The position numbers and the translations under genes are program-made. DNA of 64,000 nt from Monocercomonoides exilis. Its lineage: Eukaryota; Preaxostyla; Oxymonadida; Polymastigidae. Below are positions 1-10,624 of the stretch, piece by piece. The number at the start of each line of letters is the position of its first letter. The first letter of the stretch is position 1. The notes beneath the pieces are model-generated. The model searched no databases, was not told the DNA's origin, and saw only the letters and a list, made by a program, of their open reading frames with translations. The stretch spans positions 347,501 to 411,500 of the forward strand of contig LSRY02000002.1 in assembly GCA_001643675.2 (NCBI GenBank). Direction: 5' to 3'.

Positions 1-3000
1 GGCCAGTCAAAACCAACAGCAGCAGATTTTTATGTGTTCAACACGAGTTTCAGCTCAAATCAGGCTACTTTTGGAAGCGATTTGTATTTTGTGTGCTTAA
101 ACTTCGAAGAAAGCGTTAACGAGACACTGTTTGGCTTTGTTTCAACAGCAGAATCGATAAAAGGAATTCAAATGTCCGCTTTCGGAAACGATTTCAATTA
201 TTTCCAAGTTGATCCTGTTGATTTGAGGATATTCCTGAAAGGTTATTTTGCAGTGTGTGTGTATGCAGCATCTGGCTCAGACAGCGTCGACAGAATTTTC
301 TGTGGAGAAATCCGTCGCAAATGCTCCACTGTGAACTATGCACTCAGCAGATTGGCAAGTTCTTCTTCTTCTTCTTCTTCTTCTTCACATTCAAATGGAC
401 AAAGAACTGTTTTTATTTCAGGTGCTTCAACTGTAACATCTAGCGGGAATCTTTTGAACTCAGTATCAATTTCAGCTGAAGCTACGTTAGCAGCCAAGTC
501 TTCATTTTCATCATCATCTTCTTCTTCCTTTTCTTCTTCTGACAGTGTTAAAGCCAATCTTCGCATCCCATCTTCTGTTTCTGGTCAAAGCAGTTATATT
601 TTCCACTCCTCTGATGAGACTTCTTTGAACAGCCTTGCATTCTCAATTGCTCCGTCAGTGACTGACGAGGTTAAACATCTGCTTCGGTCGCTTATTTCTT
701 TGCAAAATGGAATATTAACATTGAGTGATTGCGCTTTTCAATGGGATGAATCATCGTCTAATTCTTATTCATCTTCTCTCATTCTGATCTCATCTGAACA
801 AAGAGCAGATGCCAAGCTTGTTATCAATCAATGCACCATCAGCCATTCCGCTCCTTTGGCTATTTCTGCTCCCATCTTTGATCTGTCACAGGGTTCAATC
901 AGCTCCCAGTTTTCTTCTCTTCATATTCATAATGTCACATCCAGCAGTCGAAGCTCAGCTGTCTTTGCGTTTAAGTCTATTTCTTCTTCTTCTGATTCTG
1001 ATTCTTCTTCATCGTCTTCGGAAGCCAATCCGCAGACCTCATTTTCTCAGTGCAGCTTTGCCAGCATCAAAGGAAGCGAAGGCACAAATGCACTTTTTTC
1101 GACAAGTCCATTGATGACAGGCTCAGTTGTGTTTGAGCTGTGCAACCTGACAGATTGTGTGGGAGCCAGTTCGACTGAAGGGGGAGGGATGCGATGGGAT
1201 GTGTGTGGCTCAGAAGAGATGAAGATGATCAATTGCAACATCAGCAGCTGTGCTGCGAAAGAGAGCGCTGGAAGCAGCAGAGGCAAAGGAGGAGGCGTCT
1301 ATCTGATTCTGAATGGATCTTCGAGCGACTTCCTTTTTGAGTCATGCACTTTCTCAGGCAACCGGGCAGAGGTGGGCAGAGATGTGTTCATTCAGTGCGA
1401 GAAGTTGTCGCAGGCAGCCGATTTGTCGAAATATGTGGATGTGTTTTCGAGTGCATTCGATGCAGAAAACTCGTTCTTTGGCGCAGAAAGTGCAACATTG
1501 TCGAATAATGCTGATCTGCTGGATGCGATGCGATACAGAAGCACAGTTGTGTTTGTGTGTGGGATTGCTCCTTCCTCTTCTTCTGCCATCAATTTTGCCA
1601 TCAATTCTGACCCATCTGCACCAACCAGCCAAACAGGTATCGACTGGTTTCGCTGTGGTGCTTTGGATGATCCGTGTGAAACGATCGATTTCGGTCTGAA
1701 GCAAAAGGCAGCACCAGAAACGGAAGCAGAAGCAGAAGAAGATAAAATACAGACGATAAAAGTGAAGGAATCTTCGTTCATCAAAGCAGAGATTGACCTT
1801 TCTGATTCGATTTTGACATCCGCAAAAGAAAGCGAGGAGTGCAGAGTGGATTTTGTTCGGTCGATTCCAAAGGCAACAGGAACTGCTATCACAAACACGA
1901 AAACAATGAAAATGGCTCATGTTTCGTTCAATGTTCCAACTTCATTCACAAATGGCATGACACTCCTGATTTCCTCGCAAAGTGGAACAGCAAAATTCGA
2001 GTCGTGCAATTTCTATTTGAATTCATCTTCTTCATTTGCCCATTCAAATGGTAATGCTGATGCTGATTCTTTCTCGTTTCCTCTTGTTGGGGTGTCTTCG
2101 GGTGTGCTGTCTGTTGTTTCGTGCTGCTTTGGCTCAAACTCAGCAGTCAATTTTGGTTCTGGTTTGATGGAAATCAGCGACTCAGTCGACTTCACCTTTG
2201 ACACAGCAACATTTCAGAATTTGTGTGTGCATTCTGATTGTCTCTTCAAAGTTGTGCATTCAAACGAGCCTTCTCTGCTTCATTCGACTTCTGCTTTTGC
2301 TTATGCTTCTGCTCCAACAAGAGCACAAACAGAACAAACAAAAAGAGAAGGAGAAGGAAATGTTTCTGATGAAGATTTTTCAGAGTATTCATTCAAATTC
2401 ATGAACTGCACATTCAACTCGATCTCTTCAGTCTCTTCAGTCTCTTCGGCTGTTCAGACTGGAAAAGCGTCGCTTCTGTCTCCTAAACACGCTGTGGGTG
2501 TTGTTCTGTCGAACTGCACTGTCTCCACATGCCTCTCTGAAGGATCCCTCGAAGGAGGAGCACTTCGCCTGTCTGCCTCGTGTCAGGCGCCTTTCACTCT
2601 GAAGAAGAGCAGCATCAGCAGCTGTGCATGCAACACAGCCAGCGGAAAGGGCGGATTCTTGTTCCTCTGCTTGGACGGAAGAGATGCTGAATTCAATTTT
2701 GAAGAGCTGACATTTTCTGGGAACGAAGCAAAAGTTGGGGAGAGCATGTTCCTCGCTTGCACAGAATTGAATGCTTCCATCAAGACTTCGAAGTTCAACT
2801 TTGATTTCTCTGGTTTTGCAGGGAACATCAACGCCTTTGTTGGCAATGACACCAAATATGGAAACACAGATTTGACAGTGTTTCTGTTTGCTTATTTGGG
2901 AAGCCCAATCAACGTTGGCTCGGAAGGATTGGATTCAGTTGGGTGTGGTGCTCATGTTCCGTGCTTCTCATTCTGGACATCTATAAAGCATATTGACACA

Positions 3001-6000
3001 AACGCCAGCAACAAGCGAATAATCATAACCTCTTCAACAGACATCGAAGACGAACACGACATTTCTGGGCTGACAATATCATCGCAAAATGCTTTGGACT
3101 CACTTTCTGGCTCGCCTTCGCCTTCTTCAACGCTTTCCATTCATTCCAAACTGAACAGTTTGAACAATTCACAAAAAGGTGTGCTTGTCAATTCTCGCAG
3201 AGCCACAATAGAAGATGTTCTTATTTCGATTCCTTCGTCCTTTTTGGATGGGAATTCTGCTTCGATCAATGAGAATGTGCTGTTTGCGAGTGAATGCGAC
3301 GATGCAGCAGATTTGGGAGGGAGTGGGCTGAGTCTGACGAAATGCATGTTCCAAAAGCAGACAGATGAACCTGTGAAGTTCAAGTTGGTTGCTGCCATGA
3401 AAGGGAAAGTGTCTCTGTGTGATGTGTGGGTGGAGGAGATGGCATTCAGCTGCTCTGCTTTTGCATTCAGTTCAGGTGGCGTTTTGTGGTTTGAAGAATG
3501 TCATTTCTCATCAGTCAATTTGGAACCGAAATCTTTCATAGAAATGTTGGAAGTGGAAAAGCCGAAAAATGAAAGAGAAAGAGAAAAAGAAGGAGAAGGA
3601 GAAGGAGATTCATCAACAGCTGTTCTTCTGTTGAACGCTTCTTCATTCAGCAGCATCAACAATGGAGCATCGAATCCGTGTTCTTCGATATTCTCTCTTC
3701 AGAACAGCTACGAAATCGATGTTGTTGGATGCACTTTCCAGACACTCGGCTCAGAAGGATGCAAAAAGGGAGGAGCGATGTCTTTTGAGCTGAAAGGGGC
3801 AGATGGACAGCTGAAGATGAGGAATGTGGGAGTGACGAACAGCATCTGCAGCAGTTCTGAAGGATTTGGGGGTGGAATCTATTTGATATGTGCAACAGAC
3901 AACAATGACAGATATTCATTTGCAGAGATAAGTGTTGGAGGAAACAAGGCACACCAGGGAAGAGATATGTTTATTGTGGCGAATGATCTGAGGAATGGTG
4001 TGAATTCTGAATTGTTTGCATTTGCGACACAATTTGAGGACAAAACGAATGCTCTGGTTGGGTTTGACAGGAGCTATTTCAACGAGGCGGTTGATCTGAT
4101 GATTTTTGTGGAAGGCTTTGTGAGTGCATCTGTTCTGGTTGAGGCGCCAGCAGGGCAGAACGAGGTGTTTTGTGGGAACAAATATGTTCCGTGCCAGTCG
4201 CTTGACTATTCAGTCAAACGACTTGCCGAGTGCAATGCAGATGTGCCACTTCGCGTGATCACTGTGAAGTCGAATGGCTCGATCGAAAATGACATTTCGC
4301 TCAACTCAGTCAATGTTGTGTCATTTGGCAGAGGAAACAGCGGGATTAACATCAGCACCAATACTCAGTTTGCATCTGGAAGTGTTGTTTCATCCATAGC
4401 CGATCTTTCGTTCTCTTCGATCGATTTTTATATTCCTTCTGTTTTTGCTATTGAGACACCCGAAGGTGCTTCGTTGTTTTCCTCTTCGACAGAAACAGGA
4501 AACATCCAATTTTCATCGTGCTCTTTCATTCTCACTTCTTCAGAATCGCAAGATGTTTCAAGTCGCGTGCATTTGATCAGCGTTTTGGGTGGAGTTGTGC
4601 AGCTTTCTCAGTGCCATGCAGATAAAGCAACATTTTCTGCTTCGCCTTTTGTGATTTCGCAAACAGCCCAAGCTTCATTCGAGGGAGTTAGCTTTACACA
4701 TCTATCATTTTCAGCTTGCTCACTTTTCGATCTGATTTCTTCAACACCAGAAGCAAAAAATGATTATTCCTCTTCAGCCAATCAAGAATCTCAGCCAGTT
4801 GAAATAAGCTTCAAGAACTGTGAATTCAAATCTCTCCATGTGAGCGAGTATGACGAGCAGCCTTCGTTTGGGTCTGTTCAGCTTGAGACGCATCTGTCAA
4901 TTGTGAACTGCTCTTTGGATGATTTGACATCTGGATTGAGTGAGGAAGGTGGAGGAATGAAAATTGAACTTGGAACAGAAGGAAGCTTCTGTCTGAAGGG
5001 AGAAAATTCTGAGCAGTTCAGTTCTGTTAGCCATTGCACTTGCTCGACTTTTGTCGGAAAAGGAGGGTTTTTGTATTTGAGCTGCTGCAACTCGATTGAT
5101 GGATTCACTTTGTCTGACTTGGTATTTTCTGAGAATGAAGCATTTGTTGGCAGAAACGTGTTCATATTGAGCTCCGATTTGAATGCCTCTGTTGTCATTG
5201 AAAGGTTGATGTTTGATTGGACTGAATGGAAAAACACAACAGCTTTCTTTGGGGCAGATGAAGTGAACTTTACAGAAGGCATATCTTTGGACAAGCTGCT
5301 GTTTGAGCACACAGGCACTTCTGTTGTTGTGTCGTCGAGTGGAAGAGACATTCGCGGGTGCGGATCAGAAAGGGAGCCTTGTCTGTCGTTTTGGGAAGGA
5401 ATGAGGCATTTCAGAGAAGGAGTCCAATTCAGAGAAATCAAAATCAACACAAGTGCTGTCATTTCAGACGAGTGGGATCTTTCAAACAGCTCAATAAGCA
5501 CAGCTGTTCCTTCTTCTCCTGGTTATTCTTCTTCCTCCTCTTCTTCTGATGAGCCTTCGTCAGATGAATGCACAATCAATGTGGGAAAAACGATTCAATC
5601 TCTTTCTGAGCCTTCTGAGGCTGTGCTCACAAACAAGCTTATGCTCACATTCACCTCCATCAATTTCTGCCTGCCTTCGTCTTTCGAAACACCACAAAAG
5701 GAACTTCTTTTCACTGAGGCAGGAACAGCCACACTTAACAAATGCTCCTTTGTGATGCAGACAGCAGAAGAAGGCATTGCGTTTGTGCTTTTCCATGTTT
5801 CGTCTGGGACACTTTCGATTGAAGAGTCCAAAATGGCCGAGCTCTCCTTTGCGACATCGGCCATCCGACTTGCTGCGCCAGCTGCACATTTTGTGGCAAG
5901 CACGTTTTCTGTTGATGTTCTGAATTTTGCAGATGGATCGTTTATTTCTGTGGGCGATACAGAAGAGAAAGGAGATGAGGAATCAAGTTTATCAGGGAAT

Positions 6001-9000
6001 GGCAAAGAAATGATAGCGAGCGAAATCAGACTGGAGAATCTTCAGTGGCATCTCATCCGCAGCACAAGTGCGAAGGCATCGATCATTTCTTATGAGAGCG
6101 CGCTGTCTGTGGAGCTGACGATGGACAACTCGACATTCAGCGACTGCAACAGCGAGTCTCTTCTGGGAGGGGCGTTTTGTGTGTGGATGAAGGAGAAGGC
6201 GGGTAGGTTGGCTGACAGCTGGGCAAATGAAGGCAGTCTGGTGGCGAATCTGTCTTCATTTGTGACATGTGCGTGCTCAACGAGTGAAGGCAGAGGAGGC
6301 GCAATTGCATTGAATTGTCTGGACGATCCAGAACATTCAGATGCACAGTCTGCGGAGAAAGCGAAGGCTCTGCCAATCAAATTTCGGCTGATTCGGTTTT
6401 CTTTGAACAGAGCGAGTGTGGGGAAAGATCTTTTCATTGTTAGCCGATCGATTGCTGAGCAGATCAACGAGGCGCTGTTTGCGATGGACTTCAGCGAGTT
6501 GGCCTTTGACAGAAATAATGCCATCTTCGGGATGGACAAAGAAAACGAGGAGCTGATTGATTTGGTGCCATTTATTGTGTTCTACAAGTCAGAGCGGATA
6601 TTTGTGTCAGCAGAGAAAGGGAAGAACGAGAAGGACTGTGGGCGAAGGGAAGACCCGTGTGAGACACTCAGCGAGGCTGTGCGGCATCTGAACAACGAGC
6701 CATACCAGAGCGTGCTGGTGGTGAAGAAGGCAGCTGTTTCAGCGGAGATGGCCATTTCATCAGCGACAGTGCAGACAGTCGGAGGCAGCCAAGCTGTTTT
6801 TGAGTTCAACTGCGAAATCGCTCAGACGGATGGAAGTGCAGATTGTGTTGTGTCTTCGTCTGAGGAGTGCAGCATTTTGGGGATGGACATCGTCTTCGGA
6901 CCCGGCTTTGCTTCTCCGCATCGCTCTATCTTTGGCGTGAGGAGTGGAAATCTGACGCTCAGTGACTGCACAATCACGTCAGAAGAGCCGGCGCAGCTGG
7001 CAAATACTGTAATTTGTGTTGAGAGTCATTGTTTGTGTTTGAGCAATGTTTCGTTCTCGGCCATCCGCCTGCAGGCATCAAGGCAACAGTCATCAGCAGC
7101 AGCATTTGGAGCAAAGCAATTTGGACAGTCTTCTTTTGCTTTGTCTTTATTTGAGCCAGAAGCAGGGAATTCATTCATTGAGGCCTGCTCAGGCGCTGCT
7201 GTGATGCTGGATGGTGTCTGCTTCAAAGAGCTATCTTTATTTGTCGTGTCGGGCGATGCCTCGCAGTCGGCTCATGTCATCAAGTGCGAGTCGTCGTCTC
7301 TGACAGCCAGCGGACTGAGAATAGAAGATTGTTCTGTTTCTTTCATAACACCTTCCGATTCTTCATCCTCTTCATCATTATCATCTTCATCGTCTTCTCA
7401 TTATCCCAATTCCTTTGAATCATCAGCAAACTCTCTCATTTCTGTGTCTGGTGGCAGCGTGGCTGTGCTGGGAGACATTCAGATTGAGCATGTTTTCGAG
7501 TGCTGCGGTGTGCTCTCTGCAGAAAGTGGGTGCAAAGTGCAAGTGAAGCGGAGCAACGTCTCTTCGCTCTCTTCGCACTCGTCTGCCTTTGCAGCCGAAA
7601 TGGCAGCGTCTTTTGTGCTGAGAGAAGTTCATATCAGCCAAGTGACTGTGGAAGAAGGATGCTTGTTTGCTCTTCTGCCTCCTCTTTCTCCTCGTCTTTC
7701 TCATCTTTTCAATGAAAAATCGGATAACATTGGATTTGATTCTAATCTTTTCAAAGCAGCCGATGAAGATAATAACGCATCATTTGAGTTGGTTCTGTGT
7801 GAAGTGAGGGATGTGCAGCTGAAGCATTTGGAAGGAGCAGCTGTGAAAGCAGCCAGTTGGAACAGCCGCATTCTGATTGACTCGTGTGTGTTCAGCAACA
7901 TCAGCGGGCAGCGCGAAAGAGGAAGCTATTTGGATTTAACCTCGTGTGGAAATGTTGCAATAGAAAAGAGCTCGTTTTGTGGGATTTCCGAAAAGAAAAA
8001 TAACAACATACAGAATGTTCATTCAAAAGCGAAAGAAAACGGTGAAATTGGTGAAGAAACTGATTTTGTGTGTGAATGGAACAGCTCATCAGTCAACTTT
8101 GTAGAAAGCACAGTGAATATAAGAGATGCCTCATTTGAGAACTTCTCTCAAGGAGCCATTTCTCTGTCTAACTCGACTGTAACGATTGAAATGGGGATGT
8201 TTCAGAACAACAATCCATTTGTTTCAGGCTATCCTTCTCTTCGGCGCAACATTTTGTGTTCAGATGGAAGCACGTTGAATGTGAAGAGTGTGAATGGAGG
8301 AGACGGAATGAAGGACAACCCCTCATTTTGGGTGCTGGACAAAGATGGCACTTTGAATAAGAGTGATACAGAAGTTCCACTGTCTTTCTTTGTTCCTTCG
8401 ATTAAGTCTGTTGAAAAATCAGAGAACGAAAACAAAGACATCGAATTGAAATTCATTGGCGCGCTTTTGCTGCCTTGTTCGCCTGTTTTGAGGGTTCATC
8501 GGATTGAAGGAGAAATAACAACGATTGAAGATTTGGCAATAAAAGAGCTGAAGAGCATTGACGAAAACACATTGGAATGTCTGATTGACAGCTCTGCAAA
8601 AGGCAAATTGGAAAATGAATGCAAAGTTGCTGTTCTTCTTCAGTTTCGAGATGAGCACAACAATTCGATTGCGCAAACGAATGAATTTGTGATCAACGAA
8701 GCACAACCACCGACAACAGACGAAGACACCAACAGGACAGACGAAGGTGAAATTAAAAGAGAAATAAATGCGAGTGACACAGGGAGCAGCACCGAAAAAA
8801 AGAGTGTGATTGAATGGAGTTTAATTGCATTGGTTGGATGTGCATTTGTTTTTGTGGTATTTGTGTTGGGACTTGTTGGGGTTGTGTGTGTTCTGAGGAA
8901 GAGGCTGAAGAAAGCAGAGAAGAAAATTGAGGAAGTGAGCTTCGAAAACATGGTTCTGATGGGAAAAATTGAGAGGAGAAGAGGAGAAAACAATGGAGGA

Positions 9001-9828
9001 AGCTTTGAGATGAGCGAGATGCCATCGACTTTGCTGGAGGGGATGACGAGCCAGATCCCACTTCTCATTGACAACGATGAAGATCTTCCAGAGCCTCCGT
9101 CAATGACTGATGAAGAGTTGAACGAAAATGATCTGCCAGATTTGGAGTTGCCATTGCCATTTTCTGAGGATGATTGTGTTTCATTGGTATCTCAATCTCA
9201 TTCATTCAATGTCATATCAGCAAAGAAACCATTTCGAGAGAAGGAGAAAAAGAACCTGAAAACGTTGCACTCGACAATTCATTCAGTTGAAGGGGATTTC
9301 ACACTGGGAACAAGAGCGATGGAAGTTGTTGATGGGAAGGAAGTTGTTTTGGCGGTGGCAGAGCTGTTTGAGCATCTGATTTCAGCTGGAGACGAAAGGG
9401 TGGAAATGATGGGGAAGCAATTGTGCCCGTATTCAATCTTTGTTGAGGAAGGAAATGGAAATGGAAATGAAGTATTTGTCTTGGGAGAGGAATTGGAGGA
9501 TGAGAGGCAGAAAGAGGAAATGAAGCGATGGCAGGCACCAGAGCTGGGGAATGAAAGGAACGAAGAGGAAGAGGATGGGATTGAGCAGGCAGTTGTGTTT
9601 TCACTTGGGCTGATTCTGCATGAGATGACAACAGGAGAAGTGCCGTTGAGCGAGTGTGGTGCAGAAGAAGCACAGGAGATGATGAGGGATGGGGTGCGAC
9701 CGCTGACAGAAGGAATCGAAGGAGAAGAAATGGTTGAGCTGATGGAGAGGATGTGGGCAGATGAGCCAAATGAAAGACCTTCGTTGGCTGAGGTGATTCA
9801 GTTGCTGATGGAGATGGCAGAGGGTTGA
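1..9828 (+). CDS. Giant Pmp-like beta-helix membrane protein with pseudokinase tail (5' truncated)
   Basis: Type I membrane protein. The frame is open from base 1, so the true start and signal peptide lie upstream. Numbering from base 34, the ectodomain (about residues 1-2925) carries tandem blocks with chlamydial-Pmp-like GG(A/G)x and FxxN motifs, for example GKGGGVYL then FSGNRAEVGRDVF. The blocks are delimited by CG-x5-PC signatures at Cys 90, 541, 971, 1380, 1776 and 2202. One transmembrane helix lies at about 2926-2953 (8809-8895), followed by basic residues and a tail of about 310 residues. The tail ends in a kinase C-lobe: WQAPE near 3167-3170, an alpha-F-like VVFSLGLILHEMTTGEVP and a final DEPNERPS. 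HRD, DFG, the glycine loop and the VAIK lysine are not visible, so catalysis is unlikely. Ser runs come from TCT repeats. It ends in TGA. The beta-helix fold and receptor role are inferred; the membrane topology and C-lobe are read directly. It is a paralogue of the genes at 13791 and 38923. Confidence 0.85.
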   Translation, partial: GQSKPTAADFYVFNTSFSSNQATFGSDLYFVCLNFEESVNETLFGFVSTAESIKGIQMSAFGNDFNYFQVDPVDLRIFLKGYFAVCVYAASGSDSVDRIFCGEIRRKCSTVNYALSRLASSSSSSSSSSHSNGQRTVFISGASTVTSSGNLLNSVSISAEATLAAKSSFSSSSSSSFSSSDSVKANLRIPSSVSGQSSYIFHSSDETSLNSLAFSIAPSVTDEVKHLLRSLISLQNGILTLSDCAFQWDESSSNSYSSSLILISSEQRADAKLVINQCTISHSAPLAISAPIFDLSQGSISSQFSSLHIHNVTSSSRSSAVFAFKSISSSSDSDSSSSSSEANPQTSFSQCSFASIKGSEGTNALFSTSPLMTGSVVFELCNLTDCVGASSTEGGGMRWDVCGSEEMKMINCNISSCAAKESAGSSRGKGGGVYLILNGSSSDFLFESCTFSGNRAEVGRDVFIQCEKLSQAADLSKYVDVFSSAFDAENSFFGAESATLSNNADLLDAMRYRSTVVFVCGIAPSSSSAINFAINSDPSAPTSQTGIDWFRCGALDDPCETIDFGLKQKAAPETEAEAEEDKIQTIKVKESSFIKAEIDLSDSILTSAKESEECRVDFVRSIPKATGTAITNTKTMKMAHVSFNVPTSFTNGMTLLISSQSGTAKFESCNFYLNSSSSFAHSNGNADADSFSFPLVGVSSGVLSVVSCCFGSNSAVNFGSGLMEISDSVDFTFDTATFQNLCVHSDCLFKVVHSNEPSLLHSTSAFAYASAPTRAQTEQTKREGEGNVSDEDFSEYSFKFMNCTFNSISSVSSVSSAVQTGKASLLSPKHAVGVVLSNCTVSTCLSEGSLEGGALRLSASCQAPFTLKKSSISSCACNTASGKGGFLFLCLDGRDAEFNFEELTFSGNEAKVGESMFLACTELNASIKTSKFNFDFSGFAGNINAFVGNDTKYGNTDLTVFLFAYLGSPINVGSEGLDSVGCGAHVPCFSFWTSIKHIDTNASNKRIIITSSTDIEDEHDISGLTISSQNALDSLSGSPSPSSTLSIHSKLNSLNNSQKGVLVNSRRATIEDVLISIPSSFLDGNSASINENVLFASECDDAADLGGSGLSLTKCMFQKQTDEPVKFKLVAAMKGKVSLCDVWVEEMAFSCSAFAFSSGGVLWFEECHFSSVNLEPKSFIEMLEVEKPKNEREREKEGEGEGDSSTAVLLLNASSFSSINNGASNPCSSIFSLQNSYEIDVVGCTFQTLGSEGCKKGGAMSFELKGADGQLKMRNVGVTNSICSSSEGFGGGIYLICATDNNDRYSFAEISVGGNKAHQGRDMFIVANDLRNGVNSELFAFATQFEDKTNALVGFDRSYFNEAVDLMIFVEGFVSASVLVEAPAGQNEVFCGNKYVPCQSLDYSVKRLAECNADVPLRVITVKSNGSIENDISLNSVNVVSFGRGNSGINISTNTQFASGSVVSSIADLSFSSIDFYIPSVFAIETPEGASLFSSSTETGNIQFSSCSFILTSSESQDVSSRVHLISVLGGVVQLSQCHADKATFSASPFVISQTAQASFEGVSFTHLSFSACSLFDLISSTPEAKNDYSSSANQESQPVEISFKNCEFKSLHVSEYDEQPSFGSVQLETHLSIVNCSLDDLTSGLSEEGGGMKIELGTEGSFCLKGENSEQFSSVSHCTCSTFVGKGGFLYLSCCNSIDGFTLSDLVFSENEAFVGRNVFILSSDLNASVVIERLMFDWTEWKNTTAFFGADEVNFTEGISLDKLLFEHTGTSVVVSSSGRDIRGCGSEREPCLSFWEGMRHFREGVQFREIKINTSAVISDEWDLSNSSISTAVPSSPGYSSSSSSSDEPSSDECTINVGKTIQSLSEPSEAVLTNKLMLTFTSINFCLPSSFETPQKELLFTEAGTATLNKCSFVMQTAEEGIAFVLFHVSSGTLSIEESKMAELSFATSAIRLAAPAAHFVASTFSVDVLNFADGSFISVGDTEEKGDEESSLSGNGKEMIASEIRLENLQWHLIRSTSAKASIISYESALSVELTMDNSTFSDCNSESLLGGAFCVWMKEKAGRLADSWANEGSLVANLSSFVTCACSTSEGRGGAIALNCLDDPEHSDAQSAEKAKALPIKFRLIRFSLNRASVGKDLFIVSRSIAEQINEALFAMDFSELAFDRNNAIFGMDKENEELIDLVPFIVFYKSERIFVSAEKGKNEKDCGRREDPCETLSEAVRHLNNEPYQSVLVVKKAAVSAEMAISSATVQTVGGSQAVFEFNCEIAQTDGSADCVVSSSEECSILGMDIVFGPGFASPHRSIFGVRSGNLTLSDCTITSEEPAQLANTVICVESHCLCLSNVSFSAIRLQASRQQSSAAAFGAKQFGQSSFALSLFEPEAGNSFIEACSGAAVMLDGVCFKELSLFVVSGDASQSAHVIKCESSSLTASGLRIEDCSVSFITPSDSSSSSSLSSSSSSHYPNSFESSANSLISVSGGSVAVLGDIQIEHVFECCGVLSAESGCKVQVKRSNVSSLSSHSSAFAAEMAASFVLREVHISQVTVEEGCLFALLPPLSPRLSHLFNEKSDNIGFDSNLFKAADEDNNASFELVLCEVRDVQLKHLEGAAVKAASWNSRILIDSCVFSNISGQRERGSYLDLTSCGNVAIEKSSFCGISEKKNNNIQNVHSKAKENGEIGEETDFVCEWNSSSVNFVESTVNIRDASFENFSQGAISLSNSTVTIEMGMFQNNNPFVSGYPSLRRNILCSDGSTLNVKSVNGGDGMKDNPSFWVLDKDGTLNKSDTEVPLSFFVPSIKSVEKSENENKDIELKFIGALLLPCSPVLRVHRIEGEITTIEDLAIKELKSIDENTLECLIDSSAKGKLENECKVAVLLQFRDEHNNSIAQTNEFVINEAQPPTTDEDTNRTDEGEIKREINASDTGSSTEKKSVIEWSLIALVGCAFVFVVFVLGLVGVVCVLRKRLKKAEKKIEEVSFENMVLMGKIERRRGENNGGSFEMSEMPSTLLEGMTSQIPLLIDNDEDLPEPPSMTDEELNENDLPDLELPLPFSEDDCVSLVSQSHSFNVISAKKPFREKEKKNLKTLHSTIHSVEGDFTLGTRAMEVVDGKEVVLAVAELFEHLISAGDERVEMMGKQLCPYSIFVEEGNGNGNEVFVLGEELEDERQKEEMKRWQAPELGNERNEEEEDGIEQAVVFSLGLILHEMTTGEVPLSECGAEEAQEMMRDGVRPLTEGIEGEEMVELMERMWADEPNERPSLAEVIQLLMEMAEG
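349..392. repeat. TCT microsatellite encoding poly-Ser
   Basis: A nearly perfect TCT/TTC trinucleotide run inside the ectodomain gene encodes about 10-12 consecutive serines. A second, interrupted Ser-coding tract lies at about 507-542. Such tracts recur in almost every gene of the window. Confidence 0.8.
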
Positions 9829-10619
9829 GAGTGGCAGCAGAGCTTCTGTTTATTTGTTGTGATTTCAATAGGAAATAAGTCAAGAGCACAGAAGCACAAG
9901 AAAACCAAAAAGAAAGCTATGAATCTTCCAATCGATTTGCTCAAAATTATAAAGATTGTGAAAATGAATAGATTTCCCTCTTTCTTCTTCTTCTTCTTTT
10001 TCTTCTCTTTCTTCTTGTTATTCTTTTTGAACATCATTTTTCAAAAGAGCTTTATGTTTTTTTGCAATTTTTTGTTCTTTCTTTTTTTGATTTTTCGTTT
10101 CGGAGTATTGATTGATTTGTTCTCATTTAGCCATTCCTTTTTTCTGAGAATTTTCAGTTGATGTTATTATTGTTATTTTTTATTCCATTTGTTCTGTTTT
10201 ATTTTAACATTGCTCATTCATTCAAGTTTTTCTTTCATGTTTGCTGGAGCAAAATAATCTCTCGCTGTGTCTGCGTTTGTGCACATTTATTCCCTTTTCC
10301 ATCTGGGTCATAATTTTTGCATTTTAGGAAAAAAAAACAAGATTTATTTCAAATATTTTCTGTTTGTATATCTCACAAAATTTAACATTCTCATGGAAAT
10401 AATATATGTATGATCAATTTTGGAATCATGTTTTTTCCTTTCAAAATCTTCTATTTGATTTTTTATCAGAAAAAATTGGAGATCACTCCAATATTATTGA
10501 TAAGGAACAAAAATTGGTTCGTTGCATTTATTAAAATTAAGATATTTACGTTGTAAACAATTTCTAAACAAGAATTCTCAGTAAAAATAATGAAAAATAA
10601 CTCAAATTCAAAAAATTTT
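9829..10619. other. AT-rich 3' flank of the first surface gene
   Basis: No gene is seen. The stretch is T-rich on the + strand and includes an interrupted TTC tract at about 9979-10020. It contains one copy of the 164-bp dispersed repeat, listed separately. It presumably holds the 3' UTR and terminator of the upstream gene, but no specific polyadenylation motif could be assigned. Confidence 0.6.
10141..10304. repeat. Dispersed 164-bp repeat, copy A
   Basis: This segment aligns without gaps to 23459-23622, at an estimated 85-90% identity by eye. It begins near TCTGAGAATTTTCA and ends near TCCCTTTTCCATCT. Flanking sequence on both sides is unrelated, so the boundaries are fairly sharp. No terminal inverted repeats or coding capacity are apparent. 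It lies about 310 bp downstream of the stop codon of the first surface gene. It could be a relic of a duplicated 3' flank, a small non-coding RNA or a fragment of a larger interspersed repeat. Confidence 0.75.
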
Positions 10620-10624
10620 TTTCA

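Noticed and set aside
1354-1920. Long minus-strand frames opposite the first surface gene
   Set aside because: They overlap a clearly coding plus-strand region and give low-complexity products; the same holds for minus-strand frames at 14093-14560 and 15901-16551.
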